A stretch of DNA of 64,000 bases from Hexactinellida sp. DTS-2022. Its lineage: Eukaryota > Porifera > Hexactinellida. The notes below the pieces were generated by a model. It did not search any database. It had not been told where the DNA came from and saw only the letters and a list, made by a program, of their open reading frames with translations. A program made the position numbers and the translations under genes. This document shows positions 55,494 to 64,000 of the stretch, piece after piece. The stretch covers positions 2,728,001-2,792,000 of the forward strand of contig JAPNXP010000011.1 of NCBI GenBank assembly GCA_028753945.1. Reading direction: 5' to 3'. Numbering within the stretch: position 1 is the stretch's first letter; every line of letters begins with the position of its first letter.

Positions 55494-56400
55494 TCAAAAC
55501 ACTGGATATAAGTTTCGGATCCCTTTTATGATGTTGTTAAAGATGTTATCCTTGTTTCTCCTTGAAGGAGAAAGGAGACTCCTTCTCCAACAACCCTCAG
55601 CCAGATGTGTTTCCAACAGTTCATCAGGATTAGTAGTTGATCCTCTTCTCATTCTTTTCTTAACAATGTTCCAGCTACCTTCAATTCCTTGAGTATGCAC
55701 ACCAGTAGTTGGATTCACGAAGTTCTCACTATGGTTCACAGTGTGATGCGTGTACTGGGGTGTATGAGCCAAGATATTGTATGCGGCCCACTCATCTGAG
55801 GAATACAACGGAGCCAGGTAGGACGTAATGCTGGATAAGGGGTAGCAGAGTTGCAGCAGATCTATCTGGTACACATAACATAACCATTCGGCCTGAATCT
55901 CTCTCGACTATTCCAAAAACCCAAGTACCCACTATAAATCTTCCGCGGTTGTATTTACGTTTGCCGAACTTGGATTCATCAATCTCCACGATAATTCCGG
56001 GACCACCTAAGGGTTCAGCATCTTGTATGATCTCTTCAACACAGATATCCCTCATAAAGTTCTTCCAATCAAGAACAGTAGCTGGTGCCCACTGCAACTG
56101 CTTCTCCATAATAGCGTGTGACTGAATGTCCTCACACCAGAGATACATGAATTGGAGAAGCGAAGTAAGCGAGAGTTTGGAAGGATGAAAGAAGGAACCA
56201 AAACGGATTGAACAGGAACTCTTGCATGCGCGACATTTCCACTTGTAACCATCCTGGGAGTTGCCGTAGGCACCCTCATACATTTCCTTCCACATTTGCA
56301 TTGCATTGCACGAGCTAAAAGGCCATAATCCCGTAACCAGTTAATTGTGTGTTGGTAGTTTGATGTTTGAAAATACAGGTCAAGAGAAGAAAGTCAGTTG
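55494..56400 (-). pseudogene. Merlin-type transposase, copy 2 (inverted twin)
   Basis: The block 55501-56400 is the reverse complement of 53533-54410 with two length changes. One extra base at the second Asp motif (GTATTCCTC instead of GTATACTC, near 55800) truncates the frame after LPGSVV. A 21-bp palindromic insertion near 55560-55580 adds seven codons (SLLSPSR) in the C-terminal frame. The shared one-base lesion in the zinc-ribbon region is also present. The catalytic Asp and Glu of the second half lie in another frame (55494-55874). Not functional as it stands. Confidence 0.85.
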
Positions 56401-56570
56401 CGATGTCGGGAATTATAGTTGGGATTTGTAATGGGATGTAATCCATTTAAAGTTTAGAATAAAATTAATCTGTGTTTATATACTATTTTTTCCTAAGGTA
56501 GTAACAATATTTAATGTTTGGAATGCACTGTGGTTTACTTGGTGGTTGCTAGAAGAAACAATATCTAGTT

Positions 56571-56715
56571 CAGTGGTTCTCAACCTTTTTAATGCTCCGT
56601 GGCCCCCCTACCGAGACCTTCAGTACCCGTGGCCCCCTACCCTTCAATAAAAAGCCTCGTGGCGAAGGGCTCGTGGGCCCCCAAGGGGGCCACGGGGCCC
56701 GGTTGAGAAACGCTG
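56571..56715. mobile_element. hAT-like mini-element (145 bp)
   Basis: Ends CAGTGGTTCTCAACC and inverted CAGCGTTTCTCAACC, the classic hAT tip. Perfect 8-bp duplication ATCTAGTT at 56563-56570 and 56716-56723. The GC-rich interior has GTGGCCCCC repeats. Confidence 0.9.
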
Positions 56716-56855
56716 ATCTAGTTAGTAACGACAATTTTGCACATTACAATGCAAAAACATTCTTTACGCACAGACTCGTATCTAAAGTCGATTATTTAGA
56801 CAATAATCTGTTTATATAATTTTATTTTACATTATTAAACTAAGACTGTGTTAAT

Positions 56856-57231
56856 TAATAAGGCCAGGTAAAATAAATTAATTGTTTATCAATCAGATTT
56901 TTTCATAAAATACCGATTGCGGGCGGGATTTTTATTTTATTTAGTATTTCAGTAATATGCAAATATCATTATCCTATACTAAACAATATTAATTTAAATT
57001 TAATTAGAATTCACATGACAATGCCAAATAATTAAACGTAATGTCCTAAATACAAGACTTATTAAAAATTGATACATTAGGAGTACTTTACACAAGTTTA
57101 TAGCTAATATTTGTACAATTAGGTTCAGAAGATACTAAAAGAAATATCCGGACGGGGGTGAAATTTGGGACGGACGGGAATTATAAATAAGTTATTTTGT
57201 TAATATTGCCTAATATAATATTTTAATAGAA
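56856..57231. mobile_element. TAGGCC-ended mini-element, copy 2
   Basis: Collinear with 30496-30856 (ATTGTTTATCA, ATGCAAATATCAT, CACATGACAATGCC, TACTTTACACAAGTTTAT, ATCCGGACGG). Ends TAAGGCC and GCCTAATA are slightly decayed. Confidence 0.7.
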
Positions 57232-58040
57232 ATAGTGCTCTACGCAATTTTAAAAGATTACACTGAGCAGGCGGTTTCAGAAAAGTATTATTGCTCATTT
57301 AAGTAATTGATCTTAGTATAATTTTGTGATTATTATTAGAATTAAGGAGACGTTGTCAATTAACTGTAACAGATTATTCTACTCCTGGAAATAATTGTTG
57401 CATAATTTATCATATGGATGGAGTGTAGCTTTACCAAATTATACAGTTACATGAAAGATATTAGTTGTGGAGCGGATTAAATAGTATAATAAATAATTAT
57501 AGAATATGATACCACTCAAATAATTATGTTTAATTTATACTCTGGTAGAATTTGGACTTGGATACTAGGACAATAAAAGTATTATAAGTGGCAGCGACGC
57601 CTGTTATAAACATTACCTTATCTATCGTCTCGTCCTTGTATTAGAATTTCAAGCTATTTAGAGAATAACTAAATCATTAAAGAATCTTAAATTATAGGAT
57701 AAACATCTAGATTTGATGACCGATTAAAGCAAGTGCAGGAGCAGTTGCTTCACTATTTGTAGATACAGTAGTGTCCGCCTAATATTAATGTCTATAAAAA
57801 GGAATGTTTCATTATTATCACCATATTTTTTATATAATTATTACTTCCAAACGGTCATTTATTGTTAGAATATAAGGTATATATGTGGAAAATAGCAAGT
57901 TTGCAGAGTCAAGCAGTAAAATTGTAGCAAAATAGAATTGATAAATTTGTGATTGCGTAATGAACAGTGTAATTGGAATTCAACATGAACCCTCAAATTC
58001 GTCACTAGTAACGAATAAAGCTGTGTAGACATTGGGAATA
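57232..58040. other. Stretch without recognised features
   Basis: AT-rich, short frames only, no repeat recognised. Confidence 0.4.
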
Positions 58041-59888
58041 GCTTGTATGCACAAGAGTAACTACTGTAAACCTCTTCCAAACAGGTTAAAGGACGCATAA
58101 GAATTTGAATGGATTAGTTAAATTAGGAATTATGCAAGAATAAGTAGTCTTAATTAAATATTAAAACTCAAGGATGTTAATGCTACATTGAATGCTGAGT
58201 TAAGGGTACGCCGAAAAGGTTAATGATACACCAAAGAAGTTAATGGTAAGCCGAAGAGGTTAATGGTACGCCGAAGAGGTTAATGGTACGCCGAAGAGGT
58301 TAATGGTACGCCAAAGATGGAACACCGAAAAGGTTAATGGTACCCCAAACAGGTTAATGGTACGCCACACAGGTTAATGGTACACCAAACAGGTTAATGG
58401 TACGCCAAACAGGTTAATGGTACGCCAAACAGGTTAATGGTACGCCACACAGGTTAATGGTACACCAAACAGGTTAATGGTACGCCAAACAGGTTAATGG
58501 TACGCCAAAGATGGTACACCGAAAAAGTTAATGGTACGCCAAATGGTACGCCAAACAGGTTAATGGTACACCAAAGAGGTTAATGGTATACCAAAGATGG
58601 TACACTGAAAAAGTTAATGGTACGCCAAAGAGGTTAATGGTACACCAAAGATGGTACATCAAAGAGGTTCCAAAGAGGTCAATGGGACGCCGAAGAGGTT
58701 AATGGTACGCGAAACAGGTTAATGGTACACCAAAGATGGTACGCCAAACAGGTTAATGGTACGCTAAAGAGGTTAATGGTACACCGAAGAGTTTAATGGT
58801 ACGCCAAACAGGTTAATGGTACGCCGAAGATGGTACGCCAAACAGGTTAATGGTACGCCGAAGATGGTACGCCAAACAAGTTAATGGTACGCCAAACAGG
58901 TTAATGGTACGCCGAAGATGGTACGCCAAACAGGTTAATGGTACGCCGAAGATGGTACGCCAAAGATGGTACGCCAAACAGGTTAATGGTACGTCAAAGA
59001 TGGTACGCGAAACAGGTTAATGGTACGCCAAAGATGGTACGCCAAACAGGTTAATGGTACGCCAAAGATGGTACACCAAAGAGGTTAATGGTACGCCGAA
59101 GATGGTACGCCAAACAAGTTAATGGTACGCCAAACAGGTTAATGGTACGCCGAAGATGGTACGCCAAACAGGTTAATGGTACGCCGAAGATGGTACGCTA
59201 AAGATGGTACGCCAAACAGGTTAATGGTACGTCAAAGATGGTACGCGAAACAGGTTAATGGTACGCCAAAGATGGTACGCCAAACAGGTTAATGGTACGC
59301 CAAAGATGGTACACCAAAGAGGTTAATGGTACGGCGAAGAGGTTAATGGTACGCCAAACAGTTTAATGGTACACCAAAGAGGTTAATAGTATACCAAAGA
59401 TGGTATACTGAAAAAGTTAATGGTACGCCAAAGAGGTTAATGGTACGCCAAAGAGGTTAATGGTACGCCGAAAAGGTTAATGGTACGCCAAACAGGTTAA
59501 TGGTACGCCAAACAGGTTAATGGTACGCAGAATATTTGAATCGATTCTTTAATTTGATTATAATTTGATTTTAATTGCTTTGATTTTTTCCTAATTGATT
59601 TTGTCCTTTGATTTAATTCATTTTACCTTGCGTACCTTTAACCTGTTTGGAAGAGGTTTCCAGTAGTAATAGCATTGTTTACAGTATAAAAGGCTTCTGT
59701 GATCTTATCAATTTTCTCCATAGGGTTTGGCTAATAAATGATTTTGGCCGTAACTTTGTCAATTATTGTCCGATTTTGGGTTTCTTTTGGTCTATCTTCA
59801 TCATTTAGCGAGTTCTAGACGTGTGCATACACCGTTTTAGCCTAACTCCACGAAATCTTGGAGGTGTTTATTACTGAAGTTGCACCTT
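58041..59888 (+). repeat. Second copy of the 51556 repeat, split by a minisatellite element
   Basis: 58041-58070 and 59660-59888 are the two halves of the repeat that is continuous at 51556-51826 (reverse). Between them lies an insertion whose ends are inverted: AACCTCTTCCAAACAGGTTA near 58071 and TAACCTGTTTGGAAGAGGTT near 59639. Confidence 0.8.
58195..59530. repeat. Minisatellite with 20-bp and 14-bp units
   Basis: About 1.3 kb made of GGTACGCCAAACAGGTTAAT (20 bp) and GGTACGCCAAAGAT (14 bp) variants. The pattern starting at 58861 recurs at 59099, giving a 238-bp higher-order repeat with nearly identical unit order. The inverted tips of the insertion also contain AAACAGGTTAA, the core of the unit. 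Confidence 0.92.
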
Positions 59889-62055
59889 AGTTGGTGGTTT
59901 CTGGTATAACCAACAGAAAGTGTACCTTGTGAGGTACCTACCCTATATGTTGTCTCCAGGGTTGTGTTTTGTCCAGTCCAAAACCAGTTTTGGACTGGAC
60001 AGTGGATAAATCCGGTTAAAACCGGATAAAATCAGACTAAACCTCAATGAAACCTTGACGTATTCAGTGGAAGAATATAATTGCTATTGTATCGAGCCAA
60101 TGCAACAATTTGTGTTTAAAGTTTATTAAACATTAGTATCATGCATATTAGATTGTTCAACGAATGTATTTGTTGATTATATTAGACAATACCTTTATAC
60201 TCGGTAATGGCATTAGCTATAAAAGTAAAATCCATACACTGTATTTAAAATATTTAATGTTTTGACCACTTTTGTCCAGTTTTGTCCAATTTTAGGTTTA
60301 GGACAGGGCGGTTTAAACCTGGTTTTAACCATTTGGCCAAAACCTACCAACCCTGGTTGTCCCTCCCTTTTCGGTAATGCAACCTAACACATTCCTTGGG
60401 CCGAGAGAATTGACTTTGTCAGGATGTGCGATGGGAATTACAACAGTATCGCCAACTTCTGCTGACTTCAACTTCTTAAAGCTGGCGTTTAGCACCTTTC
60501 GTGTAACCTTTCTTGATTCCGTTTGATACCAGCACGCATGGAAACGAAAGGTATTCTCCTTTCAGCTAGGTCACATGCTGGACAAACAACAGAGCTGCCA
60601 TAACCTTTTTCGCCTTCCAGTCTTCCACAAATCTAGTGGATATAATGATGACAGCGCCGACACGAATGAGCTCCTGAAGTAAGTAGACCACAAGCAACAC
60701 AGTTCATAGTAGTAACGGGGGCAACACTTCTAATCTCACTCGAAGGTTCAGAGAGAATTTGTTGTAATCACTGGGATCAAGATTAATCATATTCTCTAAT
60801 GGATAGTCATAAGATGATTGAGGAACATACTCTGAAATTATAGTTCCAAATGGTGGTGGTAGGGAAATATCGTCATGGTACTGATCGACGAGAGGTGGAA
60901 ACTTAGATGGTGGAGACGGAGGTAGATCATTATCAGAATGGGAAATGTCGCATAAAATTAATTCCTATGCATATTCTACCAGTATGTCCCGAGTCTCATT
61001 TTGTAGCAATAGAGGTCTTGTTCAGAGCTTATTTGGTCCCAATGTTCATGAGGAATTCCAAAGTGTGCGAGGCCGAACGATGGTTTCTTATTATACACTG
61101 CCTCATAAGAAGTCATCCTGTTGCTAGTGTGATAGCAGATGTTCTTGTGCAACTGAACCCACCTGAGGTGTTTGACCCAACACTCATCATTGGAATTATC
61201 GTGCATAGTCGTAAATAGTGCGTCCTTTATGTCACGATTCGCTCTTTCCACTGCTCCTTGTGACTCAGGATGACGAGGCTTTCCATAGATGATCTTTTGT
61301 GTCGGCCATTTCTGAGTTAGTGCAGAGAACAATAGTTCATTCTTGAACTCTCTTCCATTATCCGAATGGAGAATATGAGGAGGACCAGCATCCCAAAAGA
61401 TATCTAATAAAATATCGGCAACTTCTTAGGCACATTTGCGGTTAAGTGGAGATAATTTGACCTTCTTAGTAAAGTGGTCCAGATACACTAAGATGTATTT
61501 GCACGACGTCACGCCATCAGGGGAGAGATTTGCTTGCAAATTCATATCACTCATGTCTATCAAATCAACTTGACCAAGACAGTAATAATTAGTGGAGACA
61601 ATCGGCTTTACAACAATGGACTTGAGCTAATTCTTGGACTTTAGAGGTAGCAGACTGAACAAGTTTTCACGAATAAGCCACATATCTTTTCAGTCACTCC
61701 ATAAAACTCTTGAGATGCTCTCTTATATCGTATATAGTCTAGTACTGCCTGCCTGTATGGTCAGCTTCAACCTAATGCAACCGTTCGAGTGTAACGAACA
61801 GCTCGTCTGTGGACAGAACTAGTCTCGCTGGTTTGTCTCGATTGCCACACAAGTACAGAATCTCAGCCCCATGATAAGTATTATCTTGACCTCTCCTGTA
61901 CGCGTTGCCACCGAACAATCTCTCTCTTTGGGCAGATAGGCCTTGGAGGCAAGTAGGCAGGAAATTTTGTTGCTGATATCAGCTGGACTGAAAATTTCAG
62001 AGGACGAATCCTTCATCAGAGAGTCCAATGCAATATGGAAATCAACTCTGGACAT
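59889..62055 (-). pseudogene. Ginger-type (KRBA2-like) integrase gene, inactivated
   Basis: Minus strand. 62055-61819: an N-terminal segment (MSRVDFHIALDSLMK... then PKERDCSVA). 61600-60976: retroviral-type integrase core in one frame, QVDLIDMSDM (Asp), ILHSDNGREF (Asp) and KPRHPESQGAVERANRDI (Glu), interrupted by TAA at 61426-61428. 60720-60545: Cys-rich finger (CVACG, C-x2-CHH, ICG, CPAC) with one in-frame stop. 59956-59890: a final YRVGTSQGTL-like piece, separated by the hAT insertion 59957-60355. This order matches Ginger DNA transposons and their domesticated KRAB-A domain protein 2 relatives as I recall them. Stops and frameshifts make it dead. Ends not identified. Confidence 0.78.
59957..60355. 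mobile_element. hAT-like mini-element filled with GGTTTTAACC words
   Basis: Ends CAGGGTTGTGTTTTGTCCAG and inverted CAGGGTTGGTAGGTTTTGGC. Flanks GTTGTCTC (59949-59956) and GTTGTCCC (60356-60363) match at 7 of 8. Inserted into the Ginger-type gene. Confidence 0.82.
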
Positions 62056-62509
62056 TTAAGTTAACTTAGAATGCAGGTCCTAATCTACGCTGGCAATAAT
62101 TATTCCTTTATAACTGATAACGCTATTTATGCACTTTTTATTGTTAATACACCAGATGAAAGCAACTTGACTTTAATTAACATAACTGTCAACAACATAT
62201 ACAGTACAAAAAACATGGAACAAATTCAAGATGACATTATCCATTTATCAAGATTTTTAAATTACAAGTATTGATTAAAGTTTCAATTCATAGGCGTAGC
62301 ACGCGGTCCGACTGGTCGGGCCATTGACGACAGTTTACATTTGTGTAACTAAATATATAGGAAGGTTCAGTTTTGTTCGGACCACTTTACCTGTTTGGCC
62401 AGGGACTTTCCGAGTCGTACGACGCATCTGTAATTCGTTTCGACTAATTGCTAATGACGAAAGAATTACACCAAATATAATTAACCCACAAGTAATATAA
62501 ATCAATAGG
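62056..62509. other. Stretch without recognised features
   Basis: A 67-codon frame at 62071-62274 shows no domain. 62293-62335 (GGCGTAG...GGTCGGGCCATTGAC) resembles 50319-50353 and may be a shared repeat tip. Confidence 0.4.
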
Positions 62510-62622
62510 TACGCGTTTACACCGGTGTGAACACGTTCACACCAAAATGAGCAGTGTGAACGCGTTCGCACCAATGAAACATGTGTGTACGCGTTCACAC
62601 CGGGTACGCGTTTACACTGTAA
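62510..62622. repeat. Cluster of GTGTGAACGCGTTCACAC-like palindromes
   Basis: Five or six variants of TACGCGTTTACAC, GTGAACACGTTCACAC and GTGTACGCGTTCACAC in about 110 bp. Related to the motifs at 157-233. Confidence 0.7.
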
Positions 62623-62689
62623 CATCCACAAAAGAATTCAATGAAGCATAATTTATTATAATGATAATAAAGATAATAAAGATAAACAA

Positions 62690-64000
62690 TCAGTCTGGTA
62701 GTCTACGTTTCTTGGCCTTAAATGAATCAACTTGAGACTTTCTAGCAGTTTCACTAACTTCAATGGAAAGTCCTTTAAGATAAAGATTAGTTATAAATGA
62801 TAATCGAATGAACTCCCTTACAACCATCAGTAGCATGTAGATCGCAAACAAAATCAGAATCCCATTCAACTGATACCTGTGCAAGTAGGTGGAGCATAAC
62901 ATGTTTAGTTGGAAGTTTAGTTGCCAATATCTGCGATTCAAACGATTCGAGTATACAAAATAAAGTTTCTACATACTGATAAAGGATTACTGTTGGTAAC
63001 TGGAGCCCTCCACTATTAAGAATCTCAATATAAGAATTATTCATCTGATCTTTCTGAAGTAGTTCAAAACAAACATTACAGTTGGAAAATTGTATGAGCG
63101 AATGAGAGATATACCCTGCCACATAAGCAACAATATGTTTAGAGTTATCAGATAAAAAAGTAGGTCAATAGAATCAGTCGGTAATGCGATTAAAAAATCC
63201 GAAGTCAGCTTATTTATTTCATCAGTTGAAGACACTATTAAGCCACTAAAGTCGAAATCGCGTTTGAGAAGTTGCTGGTAAGTTATTATCTTTTCAGAAC
63301 GTAGTATCTTAGTTAAACTCAATAGAAAACGACCGCCACTCATTTGTCTATATTGAGAAAATCTCCTTTCTAATGGATCGGTATTCAATCTTCCGGGTAA
63401 TACGTAATGAAAGCCATCTGTGATTAAATCATATGATAGATCAGCAATAGCGCATTTGTATTCATTAATGCTTCATCATATGATAGATCAGCAATAGCGC
63501 ATTTGTATTCATTAATGCTTCATCATATGATAGATCAGCAATAGCGCATTTGTATTCATTAATGCTTCAAAGGTTTGTTTAGTGAGACCAAGTTTTTTCG
63601 AAAGTTTCCAAGTTGATAACCAATTGTTCATTTCCAGTAGAAAGGTACTTTTTTCTTTAAAGCGTAGTTGGACTAATAGCATTTCCAAAGTGAAGCGGAT
63701 GAAAACGTTCTTGGAATTAACAAGCAACCACCACGTGTTTATAAGCTCTAAAAATGCTGGAGTTACTATATCTTCATCCCTAAGATATTCACGCATTGCA
63801 GCTGTGGTTTTACTATTTTTAAAAATAGCTAGAGCTAGTGGAACCGATTGTTTGTTATTTCCTGGGTGAAGTGCTTGGTAGTTTAATGATGAAGCTTTTC
63901 GAAGATGGAAATTGAGAGGGTGATCTGCTTCATGAACTTTGTGAAGGTTACGCCAAAATACATTTCCTGCTGGAAGTACAAGAGTTAATTCTTGAAGTTT
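62690..64000 (-). pseudogene. Second P/THAP-type transposase, C-terminal part, runs off the window
   Basis: Minus strand, N-terminus beyond 64000. From the edge the frame is open (LVLPAGNVFWRNLHKVHEAD... to KQTFEALMN). A 47-bp triplication at 63428-63568 then breaks it, after which LPGRLNTDPLERRFSQYRQM (presumed catalytic Glu) continues at about 63405-63170. The rest is in two or three frames down to KAKKRRLPD at 62690. It aligns with the C-terminal part of 45303-46565 (KLSKQTF, TDPLEHHF), but the two are clearly diverged. Upstream integrity cannot be judged. Confidence 0.75.
63428..63568. repeat. Three 47-bp tandem copies inside transposase sequence
   Basis: The block starting ATCATATGATAGATCAGC begins at 63428, 63475 and 63522, apparently without mismatch. 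Two extra copies add 94 bases, not a multiple of three. Confidence 0.92.

Noticed and set aside
58195..59530. Regular short repeats suggesting a CRISPR array
   Set aside because: Units are contiguous 20/14-bp variants without unique spacers, and the context is eukaryotic. It is a minisatellite.
60976..61600. Integrase core considered as part of an LTR retrotransposon or retrovirus
   Set aside because: No reverse transcriptase, protease, LTR or primer-binding site nearby, and the C-terminal Cys finger plus motif wording fit Ginger DNA transposons.

Overview
The window looks like an AT-rich nuclear segment from an invertebrate animal. The evidence is spliced eukaryotic genes with canonical GT/AG introns, animal-type DNA-transposon families (MULE with FLYWCH finger, Merlin, P/THAP, Ginger, hAT, Tc1/mariner-like), and a complete two-exon alanine aminotransferase gene. 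I cannot name the species. I saw no reverse transcriptase, ribosomal RNA, tRNA, CRISPR array or bacterial-type operon.

Layout. 1-3.8 kb: dispersed and palindromic repeats with two hAT-like mini-elements. 3.79-9.71 kb: a large, nearly intact DNA transposon with ~315-bp inverted ends and TATA on both sides. It encodes zinc fingers plus an XPG/FEN1-like nuclease region, broken only by one frameshift in a six-G run. 10-13.9 kb: a candidate last exon of a host gene (minus strand) and several mini-elements. 14.45-17.19 and 22.40-24.97 kb: two decayed MULE copies, both minus strand, with 9-bp target duplications. Between and after them lie long inverted-repeat mini-elements. 26-34.4 kb: nested foldback and hAT mini-elements and a second candidate host exon.

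34.84-49.21 kb: the only confidently identified host gene, an alanine aminotransferase. Its exons are 34838-35767 and 48606-49214, and its single 12.8-kb intron is packed with foreign DNA. This includes a rotted relative of the 3.79-kb transposon, a 6.5-kb element with a nine-exon transposase-like gene of unassigned family (38272-44774), and a 3.7-kb P/THAP element with 146-bp ends and a 7-bp target duplication (44788-48531). The aminotransferase frame is intact across the splice.

49.4-64 kb: a 1.8-kb inverted-end element, a hAT element built from one repeated oligonucleotide, two almost identical Merlin transposase genes in inverted orientation, a 1.3-kb minisatellite with a 238-bp higher-order repeat, a decayed Ginger-type integrase gene, and the C-terminal part of a second P/THAP-type transposase that runs off the right end.

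The genes do not form a pathway. The window is one metabolic gene and possibly one or two other host exons in a landscape of nested DNA transposons. Many short elements have readable target duplications, so insertion order can be reconstructed. Domain and family names come from motif recognition by eye; no database search was possible.
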